A program made the translations under genes and the position numbers. Below the pieces are notes generated by a model, which saw only the letters and a list, made by a program, of their open reading frames with translations, searched no databases and was not told where the DNA came from. Shown here piece after piece: positions 1 through 7,191 of a stretch of DNA of 7,530 bases (within the stretch, counting starts at the first letter, position 1; each line of letters opens with the position of its first letter). Origin of the DNA: Firmicutes bacterium UBA4845. Its GTDB lineage: Bacteria > Bacillota > Clostridia > Tissierellales > Sedimentibacteraceae. The stretch lies in contig DHER01000133.1 in the NCBI GenBank assembly GCA_002399975.1, positions 1 to 7,530 of the forward strand, written 5' to 3'.

Positions 1-386
1 TCAATTTCTTCAGTATTATTAATTACAATTTCAAAATCTATATTTTGCATTGAGAATTTTAACTTTTTAAGATATCTGTTTAATAAATATTGTCCGATTG
101 TTACACTACTACCAATACGAATTATCTTGTTCTGGCTAAACATAGCCGTATTCATTTCTTCAAAATTAGCAACGATTCTTCTTGCATATTTCTCTAATTT
201 TATACCGTCGGGAGTTAAATAAAGATTTCTAGAAACACGATTAAATAATCTAGTTGAATAGTAATTCTCTAAATCCTTAATCATAAGTGAAATATTCGGT
301 TGGGTAGTGAAAAGTTTTTCAGCTGCAGCGGACATTGTTTTATTATCAATAACAGCTAAAAATGCTTCTAATAACTTTATATTCAT
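1..386 (-). CDS. LysR-family transcriptional regulator, partial (C-terminus beyond left edge)
   Basis: This is a DNA-binding regulator of the LysR family. Reading leftward from ATG at 386-384 gives 128 complete codons with no stop before the window edge, so only the N-terminal part is present. Residues about 3-62 form the family's winged helix-turn-helix; the core is visible as SAAAEKLFTTQPNISLMIKD (residues 19-38) followed by the typical RLFNR and LTPDG. A linker helix follows. The effector domain opens near residue 88 with IRIGSSVTIGQYLL, a start seen in the CysL/CbbR-like branch. The start is supported by GGGAG on the minus strand (395-399), 8 bases upstream. The gene is divergent from the PTS operon and about 600 bases from it. 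LysR proteins often control the divergent neighbour, which here would first be the broken frame at 625-825. The effector and target genes cannot be named. Confidence 0.93.
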   Translation of the reverse strand, partial: MNIKLLEAFLAVIDNKTMSAAAEKLFTTQPNISLMIKDLENYYSTRLFNRVSRNLYLTPDGIKLEKYARRIVANFEEMNTAMFSQNKIIRIGSSVTIGQYLLNRYLKKLKFSMQNIDFEIVINNTEEI

Positions 387-420
387 GATCAGGGCTCCCA
401 AGCTTTATTGATGAATGCAT

Positions 421-449
421 ATTTTATCATAATTCGATATAAAATGCAA
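421..449 (-). promoter_or_regulatory. Candidate sigma-A promoter of the LysR gene
   Basis: Read on the minus strand, TTGCAT (444-449) and TAAAAT (421-426) are separated by exactly 17 bases. Each matches the -35 and -10 consensus at five of six positions. Transcription would start near 414 and leave a leader of about 28 bases before the LysR ATG, enough for the GGGAG ribosome site. The call rests on sequence match and position only. Confidence 0.55.
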
Positions 450-561
450 TATACACAAATCCCTGCCAGTTTCCGCGGTGATTTGAAAATTTAAATTCTA
501 GCTAACTTAATTTTTTTGAAAAAGTGTCTTGACATCTTGTACCACATTAGGGCTTACAAAG

Positions 562-590
562 ATGACAGAGAAATTTAAATTTATTATAAC
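562..590 (+). promoter_or_regulatory. Candidate sigma-A promoter ahead of the broken frame at 625
   Basis: ATGACA (562-567) and TATAAC (585-590) lie 17 bases apart, each matching consensus at five of six positions. A start near 597 would precede GGAGG (614-618) and ATG at 625. An ATTTAAAT palindrome sits in the spacer and another just after the -10. A stray TTGACA at 529-534 has no good -10 at the right distance. This may be the promoter of a gene once controlled by the divergent LysR protein. Confidence 0.4.
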
Positions 591-624
591 ACGTAGGTAA
601 ACAGAATTTAAATGGAGGTATCCT

Positions 625-825
625 ATGCTGGAGAAAGCAATTGTCTGATTTACTGAAAAAGGTAAGCAATCTATAGGTTCTATTACCTGTGAAAAACGAT
701 TGAAAAAATGTGAAAATTATGAAAAATCTACTGTATTCTTTATGATTTATACACTGCTTCATTATGTATATGAAAACCTATACACTAACGCAGGGTTATT
801 TCTAATCAAAGCAAATCATTTGTAG
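625..825 (+). pseudogene. Short frame with ribosome site, broken by TGA at codon 8; function unknown
   Basis: A good Shine-Dalgarno sequence, GGAGG (614-618), precedes ATG at 625, but the frame reads only MLEKAIV before TGA at 646-648. If the TGA is read through, the same frame continues for 58 more codons to TAG at 823-825. That extension contains FTEKGKQSIGSITCEKRLKK and a hydrophobic stretch near FFMIYTLLHYVY. I do not recognise the product. It could be a small gene killed by a TGG-to-TGA change, the remnant of a larger gene, or a true seven-codon leader peptide with chance open sequence after it. TGA is not used as a sense codon in the other genes here, so recoding is not suggested. Confidence is low because the frame is short and AT-rich. 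Confidence 0.25.
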
Positions 826-895
826 GTAATGCACAAATAGATGCATAATAATTATGTAAAAGTATAAATATGTATTAAAAACACAAGGGGAAAAC

Positions 896-960
896 ATACA
901 CTTCTCGTTTTGACATTGATTACCAAAGATGCTATTGTTCAAACACAGTATAAAGTGTAT
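896..960. repeat. 8-base inverted repeat flanking the operon promoter
   Basis: ATACACTT (896-903) and its exact reverse complement AAGTGTAT (953-960) lie 57 bases apart centre to centre. One is just upstream of the -35, the other just after the expected start of transcription. The left arm would be outside the transcript, so if the repeat matters it acts on DNA, for example as paired operator half-sites for the regulator encoded next door. Short repeats of this size also arise by chance in AT-rich DNA. Confidence 0.3.
910..938 (+). promoter_or_regulatory. Probable sigma-A promoter of the PTS operon
   Basis: A perfect TTGACA (910-915) is followed after 17 bases by TATTGT (933-938), which matches the -10 consensus at four of six positions. 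Transcription would begin near 945, about 40 bases before the regulator ATG. No promoter of comparable quality is seen between the operon genes, which are closely spaced up to the glucosidase, so this site could serve the whole operon. Confidence 0.55.
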
Positions 961-985
961 ATTCTCATTATAAAGGGGGTGTACC

Positions 986-3601
986 ATGAAAAAAAATAAG
1001 ACGAAAATTTACGATTTTATTAAGTTGCACTCAGCAAAAGAGGAAAAAGGAGGTGTATCTACCCAATACATAGCAGAAGCACTTAATATGCAGCGTACTA
1101 ATGTCAGTAGTATTCTCAGTTCGCTGGTTGATGAAGGGAAAATTGATAAAACCAATGGAAGACCTGTTTTATACTATATCAATGATAATTCGGGTGGAAC
1201 ATCCAACAATTGCTTTATGAATTTGATTGGTTATAATGGCAGTTTAAAGCGTGCGGTTCAGCTTGCGATGGCCGCAGTTCTTTATCCGCAAAAAAGTCTG
1301 AACGTGGTTATTATTGGAGCGAAGGGTACAGGAAAAAGTTTTCTTGCAATGTTAATGCATAAGTTTGCAATACAAAGTGGTGTACTTTTACCAGATTCTA
1401 AATTTATTGTATTTGATTGCAGAAACTATATAGATAATGAGCAGTTGGCAATAAATGAGTTTTTCGGTGACAGTAACAATGAGGGCTGTTTTGTAGCAGC
1501 AAACCAAGGTGTACTTTATATTGACAATGCACAGTATTTAAGTAGTAAAGTAAGAAGCCTTGTGATTTCACATACCGAGGAAGAGCGAGCAGGAGAGTTA
1601 GAAAGAAAACAATCAGAGCCAATCGTTATCGTAAGCTGCGATAATAAAAATTCAATGGCATATGATGATTTTGCAACGAAATTTCCCATCTTCATAGAAT
1701 TGCCAACGCTTAGTGAAAGACCACTTAGAGAACGTATGGAGATGATACAAAGCTTTCTGACATTGGAAGCGGCGCGAATTAAGCATACTCTGAATATCAA
1801 TGCCGAACTGCTGCGGTGTTTACTTTTGTATGAATGTGAAGCAAATTGTAGGCAACTGAAAACAGATATAAAAATTGGATGTGCAAATGCTTATCTGCGA
1901 GAGCATAAGAGCAATGATAAGTTTCAATTATTCATCAGTGATTTTGGGAATCATGTGCGAAAAGGTTTTTTAAAATACAAAACTTATCGTGAGGAAATCG
2001 AAAAGATTATTCCTTCAAATTACAGTTATTCCTTCAGTGAGACCTCTATGAAAATGAGCTCGCTTGATAAGGAAAAGCTGAAAGGTAATAATATTTACGA
2101 TGAACTGGACCGCAAAGCGTTATCACTGGCTGCCAGAGGGCTGGAAGAAAACGAAATTGACCTTCTTTTAAGCACTGAGGTGGAAAACATGTTTCGAAGA
2201 TATCAAAATGAACTCACTAGGGAGGTCACTAATAAAGAACAAATATCCATGCTGGTCGATAAACGAATTATCAATCTAGTGGAGGTGTTTTTGGATGAGG
2301 CATCTATAAAGCTTGGACGAAATTTTTCGGATTCTGTATTTTATGGATTGTGCTTACATTTAAATTCAATACTCAGCAGCCAATCAACATCGAATAAAAT
2401 AGCCCCAAAACAAATATCGGATATTCTAGAGAATTATAAATCCGAATATTTGCTCAGTATGGAATTATCGCTTAAACTCAGGCAGATATTTGACATTGAG
2501 CTTCCCATTGAAGAAGTAATACTGATTACGATGTTTATCAGTTGTCAGACACCAATATCCGATACGTCCAATAAACCGGTTATTTTATTTGCATTTTATG
2601 GTGGTGATGTAGCTGCATCGATAACGAAAACGATTGTAGGTCTTACGCATCTTGAAAATGTGTTTTCCTTTGAATTAACCATTAAAAAGGATATGGAAGA
2701 AATCTATACTTCCTTAAAGCAATACATATCAAAAATTGAACGAGGAAAAGGTATCATTGTTGTATATGACAGCAGCTTACTTCCAGAAATGCTGGCTTCC
2801 ATCGAGGAGGAGTTGAACATTGTAATCCGTTGGCTGCCAATACCGATTACAACCATCGGCATTGAGTTAGCCAGGAAAGCAGCAATTGATGAGAATGTGG
2901 ATATTGTTTACCAAAATGTCATTAAAAACATGGATATCTACGGTATGAAACGAAAGAAAATAATTGTTACTTTATGTACCACGGGCAAGGGCGGTGCGGA
3001 GGAGCTAAAGCGTTACATTGTACGCTATGGCAAACTAGAAGATGTGGATATTATTCCATTGGCAATATCGGATAGGGACGCGCTTCGAGAAGAGTTTGTG
3101 AATATGATGAGAGTAGGAAGCATCCATTGTGTCGTCGGTACTTTTGATCCGAAGTTGTTTTCGCTGCCGTTTATTTCTATTAGTGAAGTTTTTAGCACTC
3201 CCAAGGATAGATTGCCTAGCCTACTTCAACTGAACGGGGAAGCCAAGAAAGGCATTGATTATGATGAGGTGTTTGATTACCTAGGTGAGCAACTTGAGTA
3301 TACCAATATTGACAAACTAAAAAAATTACTTCCTCAGTTTCTATTGGGTATTAATGAAAGAATTTGCGAATTATCACTTGATTCCGAGGTTGGACTCTTT
3401 ATTCACATTTCCTGCTGCATTGACCGGCTACTTGGTCATATGCCTGCACCTTCGAATATACGTAAAGAAATGATTATTTCAAAGCATTACAGGCAATTCA
3501 AGGAAGTGCTGAAATTGGTAAAACCAATCGAAAAGGCCTTTGATATTATATTCAATGATGATGAAATCGCAAATATTCTTACTATTATTTATAAATTATA
3601 A
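986..3601 (+). CDS. LevR/CelR-like PTS-regulated transcriptional regulator (wHTH, AAA+, PRD, EIIA-, EIIB-like, PRD)
   Basis: This 871-residue regulator has the LevR domain order: winged helix (about 5-66), AAA+ domain (about 80-305), PRD1 (about 415-525), Man-type EIIA-like domain (about 530-650), EIIB-like domain (about 655-750) and PRD2 (about 765-871). Walker A is GAKGTGKS (111-118). Where family members carry GAFTGA the protein reads FFGDSNNEGCFVAANQG (159-175), so the sigma-54 contact loop is missing. Walker B reads VLYIDN (176-181), with Asn181 in place of Glu. The region matching TRR in relatives reads ATK (230-232). PRD1 keeps His458, but Phe517 sits at the second histidine position. 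Tyr538 replaces the EIIA histidine (LevR His585). Cys664 is kept, and so is PRD2 His807, which lies about as far from the C-terminus as LevR His869. The ribosome site AAAGGGGG (972-979) fixes the start. The stop is 16 bases before EIIA, so it is the first gene of the operon it presumably controls. It may act as a sigma-54-independent regulator; that is inference. Confidence 0.88.
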   Translation: MKKNKTKIYDFIKLHSAKEEKGGVSTQYIAEALNMQRTNVSSILSSLVDEGKIDKTNGRPVLYYINDNSGGTSNNCFMNLIGYNGSLKRAVQLAMAAVLYPQKSLNVVIIGAKGTGKSFLAMLMHKFAIQSGVLLPDSKFIVFDCRNYIDNEQLAINEFFGDSNNEGCFVAANQGVLYIDNAQYLSSKVRSLVISHTEEERAGELERKQSEPIVIVSCDNKNSMAYDDFATKFPIFIELPTLSERPLRERMEMIQSFLTLEAARIKHTLNINAELLRCLLLYECEANCRQLKTDIKIGCANAYLREHKSNDKFQLFISDFGNHVRKGFLKYKTYREEIEKIIPSNYSYSFSETSMKMSSLDKEKLKGNNIYDELDRKALSLAARGLEENEIDLLLSTEVENMFRRYQNELTREVTNKEQISMLVDKRIINLVEVFLDEASIKLGRNFSDSVFYGLCLHLNSILSSQSTSNKIAPKQISDILENYKSEYLLSMELSLKLRQIFDIELPIEEVILITMFISCQTPISDTSNKPVILFAFYGGDVAASITKTIVGLTHLENVFSFELTIKKDMEEIYTSLKQYISKIERGKGIIVVYDSSLLPEMLASIEEELNIVIRWLPIPITTIGIELARKAAIDENVDIVYQNVIKNMDIYGMKRKKIIVTLCTTGKGGAEELKRYIVRYGKLEDVDIIPLAISDRDALREEFVNMMRVGSIHCVVGTFDPKLFSLPFISISEVFSTPKDRLPSLLQLNGEAKKGIDYDEVFDYLGEQLEYTNIDKLKKLLPQFLLGINERICELSLDSEVGLFIHISCCIDRLLGHMPAPSNIRKEMIISKHYRQFKEVLKLVKPIEKAFDIIFNDDEIANILTIIYKL

Positions 3602-3617
3602 ATAGGAGAGATGATAC

Positions 3618-3929
3618 ATGCAAGATAATGAAAAACTAGAAGATATCGCTATGATTATTATAGCAAATTCCGGTGCAGCACGTTCCAGCTCATTTGGTGC
3701 ATTGGAAGAGGCAAAGAAGGGTAACTTTGATACAGCAGAAAAAATGCTTAAGGATGCGGACGAGAGCTTGCATTTGGCACATGAATCACATCGCGAGCTG
3801 CTCAAAATGGATTCCAAGGGTGAAGTGGATAAAGTAAGTATTCTTCTTGCCCATGCACAGGATCATTTAATGAACAGCACACTCGCAGAAGAATTAATTA
3901 AAGAACTTATAATTTTATATAAAAAATAA
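3618..3929 (+). CDS. PTS lactose/cellobiose-family EIIA component
   Basis: This 103-residue cytoplasmic protein accepts phosphate from HPr and passes it to EIIB. It has the normal length and all-helical character of the Lac-family EIIA. The signature HAQDHLM lies at residues 79-85: His79 is the expected phosphorylation site, equivalent to His78 of LacA, and Asp82 matches the metal-binding aspartate of the trimer. The N-terminal IIIANSGAARSSSFGALEEA (residues 13-32) is also typical. AGGAGAG at 3604-3610 gives good spacing to ATG 3618. The gene follows the regulator by 16 bases and precedes EIIB, so it is surely co-transcribed. It could serve cellobiose, chitobiose, lactose or another beta-glucoside; the GH1 partner downstream favours a beta-glucoside. 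Nothing appears degraded. Confidence 0.95.
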   Translation: MQDNEKLEDIAMIIIANSGAARSSSFGALEEAKKGNFDTAEKMLKDADESLHLAHESHRELLKMDSKGEVDKVSILLAHAQDHLMNSTLAEELIKELIILYKK

Positions 3930-3932
3930 GAT

Positions 3933-3938
3933 GGGAGG
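3933..3938 (+). promoter_or_regulatory. Ribosome-binding site that sets the EIIB start
   Basis: GGGAGG lies 7 bases before ATG 3946. The longer frame opens at ATG 3931, which overlaps this ribosome site and would have none of its own, so the 3946 start is preferred. Confidence 0.8.
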
Positions 3939-3945
3939 TAATAAA

Positions 3946-4251
3946 ATGGTAAAAAAAGTATTGCTTATTTGCGCAGGTGGCTTGTCGACTAGTATACTGA
4001 TGAAGAAGATGATGAAGTATGCTGAGGAGAATGGTTTTGAATTGAAAATAGAAGCAGTGGGAGTGACAAATTACGATGATGTTGCAAAGAACTATGATGT
4101 AATACTTCTAGGACCGCAGATATCCTACAAGAAAGCTGAAATACAGGCTGTTACTAAAATGCCGATTGATGTAATCCCTGCCTATGATTACGCCATTGGT
4201 AATATAGCAAATATTTTTAAACAGGTGGATAAAATTTATCCAAATAAATAA
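3946..4251 (+). CDS. PTS lactose/cellobiose-family EIIB component
   Basis: This 101-residue protein takes phosphate from EIIA onto a cysteine and transfers it to the sugar carried by EIIC. The N-terminus reads MVKKVLLICAGGLSTSILMK, the classic P-loop of this family, with Cys9 as the phosphorylated residue (equivalent to Cys10 of E. coli ChbB). The segment VILLGPQISYK and the later IDVIPAYDYAIGN match the family's conserved second half. Length is normal. An in-frame ATG at 3931 would add five residues (MGGNK), but it covers the Shine-Dalgarno sequence and is rejected. EIIA ends 16 bases upstream and EIIC begins 25 bases downstream, so the three form one transport unit. No sign of damage is seen. 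Confidence 0.95.
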   Translation: MVKKVLLICAGGLSTSILMKKMMKYAEENGFELKIEAVGVTNYDDVAKNYDVILLGPQISYKKAEIQAVTKMPIDVIPAYDYAIGNIANIFKQVDKIYPNK

Positions 4252-4276
4252 TATGGAATATTAGGAGGAGAATGTT

Positions 4277-5596
4277 ATGGGGAATTTATACGAGAGTAAG
4301 TTTATGAAAGCTTTACAGAAATTTGGCGAAAAAGCTGCAGCGAATAAAACCTTTTCCGCTATATCCGCTGGTATGATGGTCAGTATGGGTGCCATCTTAG
4401 TAGGAGCGCTTTTCTAAATTATAGCTACTGTTCCAACTTTGTTCAAGTGGTGTACTACGGAAAGTGCATTTTACAAATTCTTCATGCTTCCATATAATAT
4501 GACGATGGGAATGATTTCTCTTATAGTCGTTTTTGGTCTTGCTTATGCATACGCAAAAATGTTGGGAATGAAACCGCTGGTGAATGGTGTAAATGCATTG
4601 CTGATATTTTTGATAGTAGCTGCACCAGCAACTACATATACTTTGGCAGACGGTAAAAGCTTTACCGGTATGGATACCACGGCGCTTGGCAGTATAGGAT
4701 TGTTTGCGGCTATTCTTATTGGTATTTTTACAGTTAAAATAACCCATTTCTTTCAGAAACATAATATTACAATTAAAATGCCCGATGCGGTGCCTCCGTT
4801 TTTGCAGGATACCTTTACAACTTTAATTCCATTGACAGTTAACGTACTTTTTTGGTATGGACTTAACACACTTGTTACCAAGGTATTTACGGTATCGTTA
4901 CCTTTGGCGATTTCCGGACTTTTGGCACAACCGCTTAAAGCGCTTACCAGTGTACCCGGTATGGCAATTTTAATTTTGATTGCAACTTTGCTTTGGAGCT
5001 TTGGTATTCATGGAACAATGATTGTTTTCATAGCAATTATGCCAGCAATGATGCAGTATCTTACAACTAACGCAGATCTTGTAGCAGCAGGAAAACCGCC
5101 AGTATTTGCTCCGGTTGCACTTTTTGGTGCTTTAGCGGCTTGTGGCGGTACAGGAAATACTTTACCCTTAGTTCTCATGGGATTACGTTCCAAATCTGAA
5201 CAGCTGAAGGCTGTCAGCAAAGCATCTCTTGTGCCTGTAATATTCAACATTAATGAACCGGTTACATTTGGCTTTCCAATTATGTATAATCCTATTATGG
5301 CTATTCCGTTTATCCTTACTCCACTTCTTACGTTATTCTTTATGTGGATAGGATACGCTATCGGATTTTTCAAACCAGGTTATGTAGTACTCTTGACAGC
5401 TATGCCAATCGGCGTATCTGAGTTCTTAACCAGTATGGCATGGCAAAATCTATTAATACCAGTAATGGCCTTTGTTGTAGGCTTTATTCTTTACCGACCA
5501 TTTTTTAAGGTATATGAAAAACAGTTGGTGGCAAAAGAAGCAGCAGTAAGCCAAATGGAAAAAGAAGCAGCAGCAAGTCAAATGGAAATCGTATAA
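4277..5596 (+). pseudogene. PTS lactose/cellobiose-family EIIC permease, interrupted by TAA at codon 47
   Basis: The frame from ATG 4277 would give a 439-residue membrane permease, the usual EIIC length. AGGAGGAG (4263-4270) lies 6 bases before the ATG. Codon 47 is TAA (4415-4417), in the first hydrophobic segment: the stop separates SMGAILVGALF from IIATVPTLFKW, and both sides fit the family in one frame. Ancestral Leu (TTA) or Gln (CAA) needs only one base change. The rest is intact. It has several membrane segments, WSFGIHG at full-length residues 240-246 and NINEPVTFGFP at 324-334. His245 and Glu327 correspond to the sugar-site His250 and Glu334 of the Bacillus cereus ChbC structure. The next possible start, TTG 4439, and the next ATG, 4487, lack ribosome sites and would omit the first membrane helix. 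The 9-residue unit KEAA(V/A)SQME is duplicated near the C-terminus. It is either a disabled gene or carries a sequence error. Confidence 0.85.
5534..5587 (+). repeat. 27-base tandem duplication in the EIIC C-terminal tail
   Basis: Two adjacent 27-base units (5534-5560 and 5561-5587) match at 25 of 27 positions, differing at 5547/5574 and 5551/5578. They encode KEAAVSQME and KEAAASQME, a hydrophilic, probably helical extension on the cytoplasmic side after the last membrane segment. The length is a multiple of three, so the frame is kept. Confidence 0.9.
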
Positions 5597-5721
5597 AGAA
5601 ACGAAGCTATGATACGGATTTTTCTGAAATAATTTAATCTGTCATAGATAGGAAAGACTAAAAAAAGACGAAGAAAAGATATACTCATAACAATCAGATT
5701 TATAAGAAGGAGAGCGGTTAA

Positions 5722-7191
5722 ATGGATAATATAAAAGTGTTTCCAGACAATTTTTTCTGGGGAGGTGCTACCGCAGCAAATCAATGTGAAGGTGCATGGA
5801 ATGAGGGAGGTAAGGGTCCTTCCATCTCAGATTATATGACGGCAGGCAGCAGAACTATGCCTCGTAGATATACAAAAACAATGGAAGAGGGCGTGAAATA
5901 CCCAAGTCACGAAGGAATTGATTTTTATCATCATTATAAAGAGGATATTGCACTATTTGCTGAAATGGGTTTTAAGATGTTTCGACTATCGATTGCATGG
6001 ACCCGTATATTCCCTAATGGTGATGATGCTACACCAAATAAAGAGGGAATCGAGTTTTACCGAAGTGTATTTAGGGAATGCAAAAAACATGGGATAGAGC
6101 CACTGGTAACAATTTCACATTACGAATTACCGTATCATCTTTGTGAAGCCTACAATGGCTGGACGGATCGTCGGGTAATTGATTTTTATCTCAACTACTG
6201 TAAGACCATTTTTACGGAATACAAAGGTCTTGTGAAATACTGGCTTACCTTTAATGAAATAAATGTTCTGTCACACAGTTTTGGTGCTACCATAGCCGGC
6301 GGCATTCTGCCTGAAAATGAATCCTCTATGATGGATTTATTACAGGGAAAAGGAAAAGAAAGCTCTGAAGATGCAAGCCGTCGCTTCACTGCACTTCATC
6401 ATCAATTTGTTGCTAGTGCAAAAGCAGTGAAAATGGCACATGAAATTGACTCTGAAAACCGTGTGGGATGCATGATTGCCGGTGTATGTACCTATCCATT
6501 TACCTGCAGTCCAGAGGATCAGCTTCTTACACAAAATATATTAAATAATGGTTACTGGCTGTGTAGTGATGTACAGGTGCGTGGAGAGTATCCGTTTTAT
6601 TCAAAACGCTATTTTGAAGAGAATGGCATTAAAATTAATATTGCAGAGGGTGATGAAGAAGTATTAAAGAATGGCTGTGTAGATTTTTATTCCTTTAGTT
6701 ATTATTCTACAGGCTGTGCTTCTGCTGACCCGGAGGTACAGGGAACAGCAGGTAATATGATGATGGGAATTCCGAACCCCTACCTGAAAGCCAGTGAATG
6801 GGGCTGGGTTATTGATCCTAAGGGTCTGCGTTACTTCCTGAATGAAATCTATGCTCGCTATAGAATACCGATTATGGTGGTCGAGAATGGACTTGGTGCA
6901 GTAGATGTTGTGGAACCGGATGGCAGCATATATGATGACTATCGTATCGACTATCTTCGTCAGCATGTGGAACAAATGGCAGAAGCGATTGCAGACGGTG
7001 TGGATTTGATTGGATATACCCCTTGGGGTTGTATTGACCTTGTTAGTGCAAGCACAGGTGAAATGAAAAAGCGTTATGGTTTCATCTATGTAGATAAGGA
7101 CGACGATGGAAACGGCACATTGGCACGCAGCCGTAAGGATTCTTTCTACTGGTATAAAAAATGTATTGAAAGTAACGGAAGAGATATTTAA
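5722..7191 (+). CDS. GH1 6-phospho-beta-glucosidase
   Basis: This 489-residue cytoplasmic enzyme hydrolyses 6-phospho-beta-glucosides, such as cellobiose 6-phosphate, to glucose 6-phosphate and the aglycone sugar. It starts with the GH1 signature FFWGGATAANQCEGAW (residues 11-26). The acid/base glutamate is Glu179 in TFNE, and the nucleophile is Glu388 in VVENG. The phosphate-binding stretch VSASTGEMKKRY (441-452), with its Ser, Lys450 and Tyr452, marks the phospho-glycosidase branch rather than plain beta-glucosidases. Length is normal and there is no signal peptide. AAGGAG (5707-5712) lies 9 bases before the ATG. A 125-base purine-rich gap follows EIIC with no clear promoter or terminator, so the gene probably belongs to the same transcript. 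Specificity between cellobiose, salicin or arbutin phosphates cannot be read from the sequence; 6-phospho-beta-galactosides are less likely. Confidence 0.95.
   Translation: MDNIKVFPDNFFWGGATAANQCEGAWNEGGKGPSISDYMTAGSRTMPRRYTKTMEEGVKYPSHEGIDFYHHYKEDIALFAEMGFKMFRLSIAWTRIFPNGDDATPNKEGIEFYRSVFRECKKHGIEPLVTISHYELPYHLCEAYNGWTDRRVIDFYLNYCKTIFTEYKGLVKYWLTFNEINVLSHSFGATIAGGILPENESSMMDLLQGKGKESSEDASRRFTALHHQFVASAKAVKMAHEIDSENRVGCMIAGVCTYPFTCSPEDQLLTQNILNNGYWLCSDVQVRGEYPFYSKRYFEENGIKINIAEGDEEVLKNGCVDFYSFSYYSTGCASADPEVQGTAGNMMMGIPNPYLKASEWGWVIDPKGLRYFLNEIYARYRIPIMVVENGLGAVDVVEPDGSIYDDYRIDYLRQHVEQMAEAIADGVDLIGYTPWGCIDLVSASTGEMKKRYGFIYVDKDDDGNGTLARSRKDSFYWYKKCIESNGRDI

Larger units (their letters stand above)
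387..985. other. 600-base AT-rich intergenic region without an intact gene
   Basis: This divergent spacer separates the LysR gene from the PTS operon. It holds three candidate promoters (421-449 minus, 562-590 plus, 910-938 plus), one ribosome site followed by a frame broken by TGA (625-825), and an 8-base inverted repeat around the last promoter. The palindrome ATTTAAAT occurs three times (489-496, 573-580, 606-613), the second between the -35 and -10 of the 562-590 promoter. The minus-strand open frames here (547-762 and 802-987) have no ribosome site and no recognisable domain, so I do not call them. From about 826 to 895 I see nothing beyond AT-rich sequence. I found no tRNA, no riboswitch class I know, and no intrinsic terminator with a clear GC stem and T-run. 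Confidence 0.6.

Noticed and set aside
489..613. Three copies of ATTTAAAT
   Set aside because: Short AT palindromes are expected in this composition. The spacing is irregular, so I note them but do not call an operator.
660..688. AGGTAA / TTACCT inverted repeat
   Set aside because: It has six-base arms with a 17-base loop in AT-rich DNA and no T-run; chance is likely.
691..704. Possible CcpA cre site around CG at 697-698
   Set aside because: It misses three conserved positions of the consensus (first T, first G and the late C), so it is too weak to call.
547..987. Two minus-strand frames in the intergenic region (547-762 and 802-987)
   Set aside because: They have no ribosome site and a composition expected from AT-rich DNA (many Phe, Leu, Tyr, Asn). 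The second overlaps the operon promoter and the regulator start.
4397..4762. 121-codon minus-strand frame over the EIIC stop
   Set aside because: It is antisense to a recognisable EIIC sequence and shows no domain. It does not explain the TAA.
4439..5596. EIIC as a 385-residue gene starting at TTG 4439
   Set aside because: There is no ribosome site before the TTG, and the upstream sequence continues the same family in frame from ATG 4277 with a strong AGGAGGAG. The frame is better described as interrupted.
5607..5647. CTATGA / TCATAG inverted repeat between EIIC and the glucosidase
   Set aside because: It has six-base arms with a 29-base loop, low GC and no following T-run, so it is not a credible terminator.
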